A DNA stretch of 64,000 nucleotides from Erythrobacter sp. (lineage in GTDB: Bacteria > Pseudomonadota > Alphaproteobacteria > Sphingomonadales > Sphingomonadaceae), in the NCBI GenBank assembly GCA_027311945.1, contig DAICXZ010000006.1, positions 186,001 to 250,000 on the forward strand, given 5' to 3'. Both the position numbers and the translations under genes were made by a program. Each line of letters begins with the position of its first letter. The first letter of the stretch is position 1. Below the pieces are notes generated by a model. It saw nothing but the letters and a program-made list of their open reading frames with translations. It did not search any database and had not been told where the DNA came from. Below, piece by piece: positions 8,831 through 17,215 of this stretch.

Positions 8831-9645
8831 CTGCGCTGCTGTCGTTCAAGGACGTGTGGGTCGAGTATGGCGACAAGATCGTGCTCGAACAGATCAACCT
8901 CACCATCGAGGAGGGGGCCTTCGTCTCGGTGATCGGGCCTTCGGGCGCAGGCAAGAGCAGCCTCTTGCGGCTGGCGCTGGGGCAGGAGGCCCCTTCGCGC
9001 GGCACGATCATGCTCGACGGCGTGGCGCTGCCGCCCGAATGTGGGCCGGATCGCGGCGTGGTGTTCCAGCACTATTCGGTGTTCCCGCACCTCACCGCGC
9101 TGGGCAACGTGATGTTCGGCCTGGAATGTGCGCAGTCGCCCCTGTTGGCGAAGCTAACCGGCGCGGCGCGGCGGCAGGCGCGCGAAGAGGCTGCGGCTAT
9201 GCTCGAAGAGGTCGGGCTGAAGGACGCGATGCATTCCTACCCGGCGCAGATGTCGGGCGGGATGCAGCAGCGCCTTGCCATCGCGCAGGCGCTGATCAAG
9301 CGGCCGCGCATCCTGCTGCTCGACGAGCCGTTCGGCGCCCTCGATCCGGGCATCCGCAACGATATGCACCAGCTGATCACCCGCTTGTGGACAGATTACC
9401 AGCTGACGGTGATCATGGTCACGCACGATATCGGCGAGGCCTTCAAGCTCGGCACGCGGGTGCTCACGCTCGATAAATGGCGGCATGACCCGCACGCCCC
9501 GCACCGTTACGGCGCCAAGGTCGTTTACGACATCCCGCTCGAGCGCAACAGGCAAGAGGCCTTGTCTGAAGGCGACGCCGCACAACCCTTGTCAATCGTG
9601 CCGGAAGATGCCGGTATTACGATTGACAGATTCGATAATAACTGA
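8827..9645 (+). CDS. ABC transporter ATPase (NitT/TauT type)
   Basis: A 272-residue ATP-binding subunit with Walker A GPSGAGKS, signature MSGGMQQRLAIAQAL, Walker B ILLLDEPFGALD and the switch histidine in VTHDIGEA. It overlaps the permease gene by four bases and completes the importer. The last 60 residues, after the core fold, are variable and of unknown role. The family is the nitrate/sulfonate/taurine-type ATPase group commonly seen in urea/guanidine carboxylase clusters. Confidence 0.93.
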   Translation: MTALLSFKDVWVEYGDKIVLEQINLTIEEGAFVSVIGPSGAGKSSLLRLALGQEAPSRGTIMLDGVALPPECGPDRGVVFQHYSVFPHLTALGNVMFGLECAQSPLLAKLTGAARRQAREEAAAMLEEVGLKDAMHSYPAQMSGGMQQRLAIAQALIKRPRILLLDEPFGALDPGIRNDMHQLITRLWTDYQLTVIMVTHDIGEAFKLGTRVLTLDKWRHDPHAPHRYGAKVVYDIPLERNRQEALSEGDAAQPLSIVPEDAGITIDRFDNN

Positions 9646-9657
9646 GAGGACAATCTC

Positions 9658-10194
9658 ATGTCCAGCGAACCTACCAGCCTTGCCCGCCTGAGCATGAGCC
9701 TGCCCGCCGAACTGTTCCGCCAGCTTGATGCGATGGTGGAAGAGCGCGGACTGCCTTCGCGCTCGCAACTGATTGCCGAACTGATCCGCCATGCCCTCGT
9801 GGAACACGAAGCGCATACGCGGCCCGAAGAGACGATAGCGGGAACGATTACATTGGTTTACCGCGGCGATCGCGGCTCTATCCGGCAGCAGCTGGCGATG
9901 ACGCAGACCGACTACCTGAAGGAAGTCATCTCCTCGCAGCACGTGTTCCTCGAAGATGACCAGTCGCTTGAAGTGCTGCTCGTGCAGGGTCCTGCGGTGC
10001 GGCTGAATGAGCTGTGCGATGCTTTGCGCAGTATTCGCGGCGTGCATCAGTTGCAGCTGGTTTCGACCACCGCGCTGCTCCCGCCCTTGCACGATCACAG
10101 CGAGGATGAGCTGGCCGAAGAGGCCGCGAACGATGCAGCCGCTGCCAAGGTCGTCCCTGCCAGAAAGGGCAAGCGCCGGAGTGCCGCAGCATGA
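9658..10194 (+). CDS. NikR-like ribbon-helix-helix regulator with altered metal site
   Basis: A 178-residue protein with an N-terminal ribbon-helix-helix (residues 8-48, RLSMSLPAELFRQLDAM) and a C-terminal ACT-like NikR domain (about 60-140). Aligned by eye to E. coli NikR, nickel ligand H87 is kept as H95, but H76, H89 and C95 correspond to T84, F97 and S103. Square-planar nickel sensing is therefore unlikely and the effector may be a small molecule. A basic, alanine-rich tail (150-178) is extra. It sits inside the carboxylase operon, so control of that operon, through the TATTAC-N14-GTAATA palindromes, is a reasonable inference. NikR proteins use half-sites separated by 11-16 bases. Confidence 0.85.
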   Translation: MSSEPTSLARLSMSLPAELFRQLDAMVEERGLPSRSQLIAELIRHALVEHEAHTRPEETIAGTITLVYRGDRGSIRQQLAMTQTDYLKEVISSQHVFLEDDQSLEVLLVQGPAVRLNELCDALRSIRGVHQLQLVSTTALLPPLHDHSEDELAEEAANDAAAAKVVPARKGKRRSAAA

Positions 10195-11027
10195 GCGATA
10201 CCGCCACAAGCCCGCTCGCCAATCCGCTGGCCGCGCGCGACCATGCGCGGGCCATGTCAGGGACCAAGGTCGAAGCCATGCCGGTGCTTCCGCCCGTAGC
10301 AGACGACCTGCCCGCAGGCGTTTCGGCTGACGACCTGCTGTGGGAAGAGACAGTGGCCGCCGGAGGCTATTCCTCGCGCCGCCTGCCGCGCGGATCGCGC
10401 CTGCGCCTGATCGACCTTGCGGGCGATGCCTGCGCCTCGCTGCTGATCTACAACGCCGAAATGCCGACCGAGCGGCTGAACGTGGCGGACACGGTGAAGG
10501 TGCAGTGGAACGCCTATCTGGGCGAGGGCAAGCTGCTGCTCAGCGACATGGGCCGGGTGCTGATGAGCATCACGGAAGACAGCGCGGGCACCCACGACGC
10601 CTTCTGCGGCACCTCTAACGCCGCGACTAATGAGGCGAAGTATGGCGAGGGCCGCAACAGCGGCGCCTATCCCAACGGGCGCGACCGGCTGCTGCTCGGC
10701 GCGTCCAAGCACGGCCTGCTGCGCCGCGATGTCCACCCTTGCATCAACCTGTTCAAGGGCACGAAGATCGAGCCGGATGGCACCATCAACCCGCAGATCG
10801 GCCCGTTCGAGGGCGGTCGGCAGGTGATGTTGCGCGCAGAAATGGATGTGATCGTAGTGATCGCCAATTGCCCGCACGTGCTCGACCCGCGCGACACATG
10901 GAGCGTCAGCCCGCTCAGGCTCACCGCCTGGCGCGGTGAGACTACGCCGCTCGACGATCCCATCCGTCTCGCCACGCCCGAAGGCCTGCGCGCCTTCGAG
11001 AATGTCGAAGACTACTACCGCCGCTGA
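10191..11027 (+). CDS. Urea-carboxylase-associated protein 2 type (DUF1989), carboxyguanidine deiminase subunit
   Basis: A 278-residue protein of the DUF1989 family. Its start overlaps the regulator stop (ATGA). It shares with the next gene the signatures of the family: a central C/SN segment (FCGTSNAATNEAKYGEG), an HPCINLF segment and the closing RAEMDVIVVIANCPHVLDP. Members of this pair were long called urea-carboxylase-associated proteins 1 and 2. They have been shown in other bacteria to form a heteromeric deiminase turning carboxyguanidine into allophanate. The extra N-terminal 60 residues distinguish this subunit from its partner. Assignment of A or B subunit is not attempted. Confidence 0.88.
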   Translation: MSDTATSPLANPLAARDHARAMSGTKVEAMPVLPPVADDLPAGVSADDLLWEETVAAGGYSSRRLPRGSRLRLIDLAGDACASLLIYNAEMPTERLNVADTVKVQWNAYLGEGKLLLSDMGRVLMSITEDSAGTHDAFCGTSNAATNEAKYGEGRNSGAYPNGRDRLLLGASKHGLLRRDVHPCINLFKGTKIEPDGTINPQIGPFEGGRQVMLRAEMDVIVVIANCPHVLDPRDTWSVSPLRLTAWRGETTPLDDPIRLATPEGLRAFENVEDYYRR

Positions 11028-11047
11028 ACGGAAAGGTTTGCCCAACG

Positions 11048-11683
11048 ATGACTGTTGACCCGGGAACTGAAGGCCTTTCCGGCACCATAATCCACGACGA
11101 GCTGGTGCCCGCCCGCGCGCCCTGGCTGCACCATGTTGCCGCAGGGCAGACGCTGCGCATTGTCGATGTTGAAGGCAATCAGGCGGTCGACTTCCTGCTC
11201 TATTCCGCCGCCGACGATGTGGAGCGCTACAGCGCGCAGGATACCGTCTCCGCGCAGGGCAACCTGTTCCTGCGCAAGGGCAGCATGCTGCGCTCGAACG
11301 AAGGGCGGCCGATGGCGACGATCACCGGCACCTCGGTCGACTATCACGACACCATCGGCGGCGCCTGTTCGTGCGAGTCGAACACGCTGCGTTATGGCCA
11401 CCACACCAAGGCGCAGCATGCCTGTGTTGACAACTTCCTCGAAGCCAACCTCACCGAGGGGCGAGGCAAGCGCGACATTGTGTCAAACATCAACTTCTTC
11501 ATGAACGTGCCGGTCGAAGCCGATGGCTCGCTTGGCATTGTCGACGGAATTTCCGCGCCCGGCCTCACGGTCGATCTGCGCGCAGAGATGGATATTATCG
11601 TGGTCGTTTCGAATTGTCCGCAAATCAACAACCCGTGCAACGCCTTCAACCCCACCCCGGTGCGGATGATCGTTTCGGCATGA
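11048..11683 (+). CDS. Urea-carboxylase-associated protein 1 type (DUF1989), carboxyguanidine deiminase subunit
   Basis: A 211-residue DUF1989 protein, partner of the preceding gene. Family features include LRIVDVEGNQAVDFLLY, the glycine/cysteine segment GGACSCESN, HACVDNF and RAEMDIIVVVSNCPQINNPCN, with cysteine and histidine residues that may form a metal or catalytic site. A GGAAAGG ribosome site precedes the ATG, 20 bases after the other subunit. Its stop overlaps the carboxylase start. Two such subunits beside a biotin carboxylase argue that the pathway substrate is guanidine rather than urea, since urea carboxylation would need no deiminase. Confidence 0.88.
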   Translation: MTVDPGTEGLSGTIIHDELVPARAPWLHHVAAGQTLRIVDVEGNQAVDFLLYSAADDVERYSAQDTVSAQGNLFLRKGSMLRSNEGRPMATITGTSVDYHDTIGGACSCESNTLRYGHHTKAQHACVDNFLEANLTEGRGKRDIVSNINFFMNVPVEADGSLGIVDGISAPGLTVDLRAEMDIIVVVSNCPQINNPCNAFNPTPVRMIVSA

Positions 11684-14600
11684 GCAAGGGCACGGTTCTG
11701 ATCGCCAACCGCGGCGCGATCGCCACCCGCATCATCCGCACCGTCCGCGAAATGGGGCTGCGCTCGGTAGCGGTCTATTCCGAGGCCGACGCGGAATCGC
11801 TTCACGTTGCGCAGGCCGATGCCGCCGTGTGCATCGGCCCGGCGGCTGCGGCGGAGAGTTACCTCAACGTGCCCGCGATCATTGCCGCCGCCAAGGAAAC
11901 CGGCGCGACGATGATACATCCGGGCTACGGCTTTCTTGCCGAGAACGCCGAGTTCGCCGAGGCCTGCGAGGCGGCGGGCATCGCCTTCGTCGGCCCGCGG
12001 CCGGACCATATCCGCGTGTTCGGCCTCAAGCACAGCGCCCGCGCGCTGGCGGAAGAGCATGCGATCCCGCTGGCCCCCGGCACCAACCTCCTCACCGATG
12101 AAGACGAAGCGGCGGCGGCGGCCAATGCGATTGGCTACCCCGTCATCCTCAAGGCGACGGCAGGCGGCGGCGGCATCGGCATGCGCATCTGCCAAAGCGA
12201 GGCCGAGGTGCGCGAAGGCTTTGCCGGGGTCGCGCGGCAGGGCGGGGCCAGCTTCGGTGATGCGGGCGTGTTCCTCGAACGCTACATTGCGCGGGCTCGC
12301 CATATCGAGGTGCAGATTTTCGGCGACGGTGAAGGCCGCGTCATGGCGCTGGGCGAGCGCGACTGCTCGCTGCAGCGGCGCAACCAGAAGGTGGTCGAGG
12401 AAGCGCCCGCTCCGCTTTTGCCGCAAGCGGTGCGCCAGGATCTGCTCGCGGCGGCGGTGCGGCTGGCCGCGGCTGCCAACTATCGTTCGGCGGGAACGGT
12501 GGAGTTCCTCTACGATGCCGAGCGTGAGGAATTCTACTTCCTCGAAATGAACACCCGGCTCCAGGTTGAGCACGGCGTTACCGAAGAGGTGATGGGGATT
12601 GATCTGGTCGAGTGGATGCTGCGCGGCGGGATTGGCGACTATGCCTTCCTCGACGGACCCGCGCCCGAGCCCAAGGGCCACGCGGTGCAAGTGCGCGTCT
12701 ATGCCGAAGACCCGGCGCTCGACTATCGCCCCACCACCGGTACGCTAACCGCGCTGCAATTCCCGGCGAACATCCGGGCGGACACCTGGTGCGAGGCGGG
12801 CAGCACGGTCAGCGCCTGGTACGATCCGATGATCGCCAAGCTGATCACCCATGCCGATAGCCGCGATGCCGCCATCGCGGCTATGCAAAGCGCGCTCGAC
12901 GAGAGCCGGATCGACGGCATCGAGACCAACCTGCGCTGGCTACGCGACGTCGTGCGCGACGAACGGTTCGAGACCGGGCAGGTCTACACCCGGATGCTCG
13001 ACACCGTGGGCTATCACCCGCGCTCGGTCCGCGTGATTTCGGGCGGCACGGCGACTACTGTGCAGGACTGGCCGGGCCGCGAGGGGTTGTGGTCGATTGG
13101 CGTTCCGCCGTCAGGCCCGATGGACGATAACTCGTTTCGTATGGGCAATCTGGCGCTGGGCAATCCCGAAGGTACGGCGGGGCTCGAAGTCACCTTCACC
13201 GGCCCGACGCTCCAGTTCAACGCGCCTGCCACGCTGTGCCTGACCGGGGCCGATTTCGGCGCGAAGCTCGATGGCGAGCCGGTGACGCGCGGCGTGCCAT
13301 TCGACGTTGCCGAGGGGCAGACGCTGGCCCTTGGCCGGGTGAGCGGCGGGGGCATGCGCGGCTATATCCTGTTTGCAGGCGGCCTCGACATCGCGCCCTA
13401 TCTCGATAGCCATTCGACCTTCGAGCTGGGCCAGTTCGGCGGTCATGCCGCGCGGCGTCTGCTTGCAGGCGATACGCTGCACCTTGGCGGCGCTGCGGTC
13501 GATCCGGCGCTTGCAGAGGGTGTCGGCGCGCAGGAGGACTATGGCCAGCGCTGGGAAATCCGCGTGATGTATGGCCCCCACGGCGCGCCCGACTTCTTCA
13601 CCGATGGCGACATCGCCAGCGTGGTCGAGGCCGAGTGGAAGGTGCACTACAACTCCAACCGCACCGGCGTGCGGCTGGTCGGCCCCAAGCCCGAATGGGC
13701 GCGCAAGGATGGCGGCGAGGCGGGGCTTCACCCCTCGAACATCCACGACAACCCCTATGCCATCGGCGCGGTCGACTTCACCGGCGACATGCCGATCATC
13801 CTCGGGCCTGACGGGCCATCGCTGGGCGGTTTCGTCTGCCCCTTCGTGGTGATCGCGGCGGACCGGTGGAAGATCGGCCAGCTGGCACCGGGCAACCGCT
13901 TGCGCTTCGTGCCGGTCGACATCGAAACCGCCGAGGCCGCCAACCGCGAGCCGCTCGCTTTCGGCAAGCCCGAGGTGGCGGAGAGCGGAAAGGCCGTGGC
14001 TGACCTCTCGCCCGTGCTCGCTCAGACAGACGCCAGCGGGCACCGTCCGCGCACCGTCTATCGCCAGCAGGGCGACCGCAACATACTTGTCGAATATGGC
14101 CCCATCGTGCTCGATCTGGAGCTGCGCATCCGCGTTCACGCGCTGATGACGGTGCTTGAGGCCCAGGGCTTGGCGGGCGTGATCGACATCGTGCCCGGCA
14201 TCCGTTCGTTGCAGCTGCACTTTGATGGCAAGCAACTCGATCAGGCCTCAGCCTTGGCCGCACTGATCGCGGCGGAAGAGGAACTGGGCGAACTCGACGA
14301 TTTCACCATCCCCTCGCGCATCGTCCACCTGCCGCTGAGCTGGCGCGATCCGGCGACCCTCGAAACGATCGAGAAGTACATCGCCGCCGTGCGCAAGGAC
14401 GCGCCCTGGTGCCCCGACAACATCGAGTTCATCCGCCGCATCAACGGGCTGGATGATGAGGACGCGGTGCGCTCCATCGTGTTCGACGCCAGCTATCTGG
14501 TGATGGGGCTGGGCGACGTCTATCTCGGCGCGCCGGTCGCCACGCCGGTCGATCCACGCCACCGGCTGGTGACGACGAAGTACAATCCTGCGCGCACATG

Positions 14601-15282
14601 GACGCCGCCCAACGTGGTGGGCATCGGCGGCGCTTATATGTGCATCTACGGGATGGAGGGGCCGGGCGGCTATCAGCTGTTCGGGCGCACCATTCAGGTG
14701 TGGAACACCTATCGCCAGACTGACGCCTTCGTCGATGGCAAGCCGTGGCTGCTGCGTTTCTTCGATCAGATACGCTTCTATGAAGTGAGCGCCGAGGAGC
14801 TGGAGGAATGGCGGCGCGATTTCCCCGCCGGACGCCGCAGCATCGAGGTCGAGCATTCGGAGTTCCGGCTGGCTGACTACCGCCAGTTCCTCGACGACAA
14901 CGCCGAATCGATCAGTGCCTTTCAGGAGCACCGCCAGGCCGCCTTCGACGCCGAACGCGCCGAGTGGGAGCGCAACGGCGAGTTCGACCGCGTGTCCGAA
15001 CTGGTTGAGGACGCGGAGGGCGCGGCTCAGGACGAGCCTGCTGTCGAAGTGCCTGAGGGTTCCGAGGTGGTCGAGGCCCCGTTTGGCGGCAACGTGTGGA
15101 AGCTGCTCGTCAAGCAGGGCGACACGGTCGAGGCAGGCCAGACCATCGCCGTGATCGAGGCGATGAAGATGGAATGCCCGCTCGAAAGCCCCGCTGCGGG
15201 GACCATCTCCGCGCTCTACATCGAAGAGGCGCAGAACATCACCCCCGGCGCGCCGCTGCTGGCGCTGGAGGCGGAGGCATGA
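11680..15282 (+). CDS. Biotin-dependent guanidine/urea carboxylase
   Basis: A 1200-residue multidomain enzyme that uses ATP and bicarbonate to carboxylate urea or guanidine. The start at 11680 overlaps the previous stop; a longer frame from 11614 runs into that gene. Domains in order: biotin carboxylase (about 1-445, with the ATP-grasp stretch KATAGGGGIGMRI), a KipA/AHS2 carboxyltransferase part (about 450-750), a KipI/AHS1 part (about 800-1000) and a biotinyl domain whose EAMKME motif places biotin on K1163. It lacks the fused amidase of yeast urea amidolyase, which here is the next gene. Context with two deiminase subunits favours guanidine as substrate; the sequence alone does not prove it. 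Confidence 0.93.
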   Translation: MSKGTVLIANRGAIATRIIRTVREMGLRSVAVYSEADAESLHVAQADAAVCIGPAAAAESYLNVPAIIAAAKETGATMIHPGYGFLAENAEFAEACEAAGIAFVGPRPDHIRVFGLKHSARALAEEHAIPLAPGTNLLTDEDEAAAAANAIGYPVILKATAGGGGIGMRICQSEAEVREGFAGVARQGGASFGDAGVFLERYIARARHIEVQIFGDGEGRVMALGERDCSLQRRNQKVVEEAPAPLLPQAVRQDLLAAAVRLAAAANYRSAGTVEFLYDAEREEFYFLEMNTRLQVEHGVTEEVMGIDLVEWMLRGGIGDYAFLDGPAPEPKGHAVQVRVYAEDPALDYRPTTGTLTALQFPANIRADTWCEAGSTVSAWYDPMIAKLITHADSRDAAIAAMQSALDESRIDGIETNLRWLRDVVRDERFETGQVYTRMLDTVGYHPRSVRVISGGTATTVQDWPGREGLWSIGVPPSGPMDDNSFRMGNLALGNPEGTAGLEVTFTGPTLQFNAPATLCLTGADFGAKLDGEPVTRGVPFDVAEGQTLALGRVSGGGMRGYILFAGGLDIAPYLDSHSTFELGQFGGHAARRLLAGDTLHLGGAAVDPALAEGVGAQEDYGQRWEIRVMYGPHGAPDFFTDGDIASVVEAEWKVHYNSNRTGVRLVGPKPEWARKDGGEAGLHPSNIHDNPYAIGAVDFTGDMPIILGPDGPSLGGFVCPFVVIAADRWKIGQLAPGNRLRFVPVDIETAEAANREPLAFGKPEVAESGKAVADLSPVLAQTDASGHRPRTVYRQQGDRNILVEYGPIVLDLELRIRVHALMTVLEAQGLAGVIDIVPGIRSLQLHFDGKQLDQASALAALIAAEEELGELDDFTIPSRIVHLPLSWRDPATLETIEKYIAAVRKDAPWCPDNIEFIRRINGLDDEDAVRSIVFDASYLVMGLGDVYLGAPVATPVDPRHRLVTTKYNPARTWTPPNVVGIGGAYMCIYGMEGPGGYQLFGRTIQVWNTYRQTDAFVDGKPWLLRFFDQIRFYEVSAEELEEWRRDFPAGRRSIEVEHSEFRLADYRQFLDDNAESISAFQEHRQAAFDAERAEWERNGEFDRVSELVEDAEGAAQDEPAVEVPEGSEVVEAPFGGNVWKLLVKQGDTVEAGQTIAVIEAMKMECPLESPAAGTISALYIEEAQNITPGAPLLALEAEA

Positions 15283-17045
15283 GCACGCTCGAACGCCAGA
15301 GCGCGGGTGCCATCGCCGCTGCCGTCAACGCCGGGGAAGCCTCGGCGCAGGACGTGATCGCCGATGTGCTCGAACGGCTCGCCGTCTATGACAAGGTTCA
15401 GCCGCAGGCGTGGATCAGCCGCGCCGAGCCTTCGGCCTTGCTGGCAGCAGCGCAGGCGGTCGATGCGCGTATCGCTGCGGGCCAGAGCCTGCCACTGGCG
15501 GGCGTGCCCTTCGCGGTGAAGGACAATATCGACGTACTCGGCTTCATGACGACCGCCGCTTGTCCGGACTTTGCCTACGAGCCCGGCGATTCGGCGACGG
15601 TGGTGCGCAAGCTGCTGGCGGCGGGCGCGATCTGTGTCGGCAAGACCAACCTCGACCAGTTCGCCACCGGGCTTGTCGGCACCCGCAGCCCCTATGGCGT
15701 TCCGCGCAATACCTCGAACCTAGCCTATGTGAGTGGCGGATCGAGTTCTGGTTCGGCGGTGGCCGTGGCGGCGGGGCTGGTGGCCTTTGCGCTGGGCACC
15801 GATACCGCCGGTTCGGGCCGCGTGCCTGCCGCGTTCAACCACTTGGTTGGCCTGAAGCCGAGCAAGGGGCGCTGGAGCACGCAGGGACTCGTCCCCGCGT
15901 GCCGTACACTTGATTGTATCTCGGTGTTTACCGACAAGCTCGAAGATGCCGCGCTGGTCGATCAGGTGATCGCCGGGTTCGATCCGGTCGATCCCTATTC
16001 GAAGCCGTTGGTGGATTGCCCGCTTCCCGCGATGCACATTGGGGTGCCGTTGCGCCATCAGCGTCAGTTCTTCGGCGATGCCCGCTCGGAGTATCTCTAT
16101 GACAAGGCGCTGGAGCGGTTGGCGGAGCAGGGCGAGATCGTCGAGATCGACACCGCCTTCCTTTCCGAGGCTGCGGCCTTGCTCTATTCCGGACCATGGG
16201 TGGCCGAACGCACTGCCGCCATCGAGAGCCTGCTGAAAAGCAACCCTGAGGCCATCGACCCCACGGTCAGCACCGTGGTCGCGCCGGGTGAAGACATTTC
16301 GGCGGTCGCGTTGTTCAACGGCATCTATCGCCTCGCCGCCTTGCAACGACAGGCCGAGCAGATGTGGCAAGACATCGGGATGCTCGCCTTCCCGACCACC
16401 GGCACCACCTATCGGGTGAGCGAACTGGCCGCTGCGCCGGTTGCGCTGAATTCGAACCTCGGCGCTTACACCAATTTCGTAAACCTGCTCGACATGGCGG
16501 CGCTCGCGCTGCCGGCGGGCCGGCGCGCCAATGGCACGGGCTTCGGCATCACGCTGATCGGCCCGGCCGGCAGCGACCTGGCGCTGGTGGAGGCCGGAAA
16601 AACCTATCTCGCCGGAGCGGAGCTGCCTGCTCCGCCGCCGCTCGACATGGAGGGAAAGATGGAAACCGTGAAACTGGCCGTCGTTGGCGCGCACCTCAAG
16701 GACATGCCGCTTCACTGGCAGCTGACCTCGCGCGAGGCAAAATTCGTCTGTGCAACCGAAACCGCGCCGACCTATCGCCTCTATGCCATGGCCAATAGCA
16801 CGCCGCCCAAGCCCGCGCTGGTCTACAGCGAGGATGGCGCGGCCATCGCGGTCGAAGTTTACGAACTGGATGTCGCCGCTTTCGGCAGCTTCACCGCCGA
16901 GGTTCCCGCACCGCTTGCCATCGGCACCGTGACGCTTGCCGACGGCACCAGCGTTAAGGGATTTGTTGCCGAGCCGCGCGCGACCGAAGGAGCGGAGGAT
17001 ATCACGGCTCTGGGCAGCTGGCGTGCTTATATCGCGCGCGGTTAA
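15279..17045 (+). CDS. atzF: Allophanate hydrolase
   Basis: A 588-residue amidase-signature hydrolase that converts allophanate to ammonia and CO2, the last step of the pathway. It overlaps the carboxylase stop by four bases. The Ser-cisSer-Lys triad can be placed as K81 (AVKDNID), S155 (SGGSSSGSA) and S179 (GTDTAGSGR), with the same spacing as in AtzF. After about residue 460 comes the small C-terminal domain typical of full-length AtzF/DUR1-type enzymes. It is the last gene of the seven-gene operon that begins at 6887. The symbol follows the amidase family; local naming may differ. Confidence 0.92.
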   Translation: MSTLERQSAGAIAAAVNAGEASAQDVIADVLERLAVYDKVQPQAWISRAEPSALLAAAQAVDARIAAGQSLPLAGVPFAVKDNIDVLGFMTTAACPDFAYEPGDSATVVRKLLAAGAICVGKTNLDQFATGLVGTRSPYGVPRNTSNLAYVSGGSSSGSAVAVAAGLVAFALGTDTAGSGRVPAAFNHLVGLKPSKGRWSTQGLVPACRTLDCISVFTDKLEDAALVDQVIAGFDPVDPYSKPLVDCPLPAMHIGVPLRHQRQFFGDARSEYLYDKALERLAEQGEIVEIDTAFLSEAAALLYSGPWVAERTAAIESLLKSNPEAIDPTVSTVVAPGEDISAVALFNGIYRLAALQRQAEQMWQDIGMLAFPTTGTTYRVSELAAAPVALNSNLGAYTNFVNLLDMAALALPAGRRANGTGFGITLIGPAGSDLALVEAGKTYLAGAELPAPPPLDMEGKMETVKLAVVGAHLKDMPLHWQLTSREAKFVCATETAPTYRLYAMANSTPPKPALVYSEDGAAIAVEVYELDVAAFGSFTAEVPAPLAIGTVTLADGTSVKGFVAEPRATEGAEDITALGSWRAYIARG

Positions 17046-17092
17046 GCCGTGATCGTTTGGGCTTGAATCACAGAAAGTCACTTTTCTTTCGT

Positions 17093-17118
17093 TATTACGC
17101 TTGACCTGATCGTTAATA
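17093..17118. promoter_or_regulatory. Palindromic operator candidate, site B (TATTAC-N14-TTAATA)
   Basis: TATTAC at 17093-17098 faces TTAATA at 17113-17118 across 14 bases, one mismatch from the site C repeat. The spacer contains CTTGACC and the right flank CTATAGCCT, both shared with site A and in the same order relative to a di-iron hydroxylase gene. It is about 98 bases before the second hydroxylase. Confidence 0.6.
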
Positions 17119-17215
17119 CCTATAGCCTCTCATTCAAGCCATTAGAGCATAATGTTCGCCGGGAGAGATTCTGCAATCGCCCGGGCCGCAAAGGCCCGGC
17201 CAGTGGAGAATAGGC

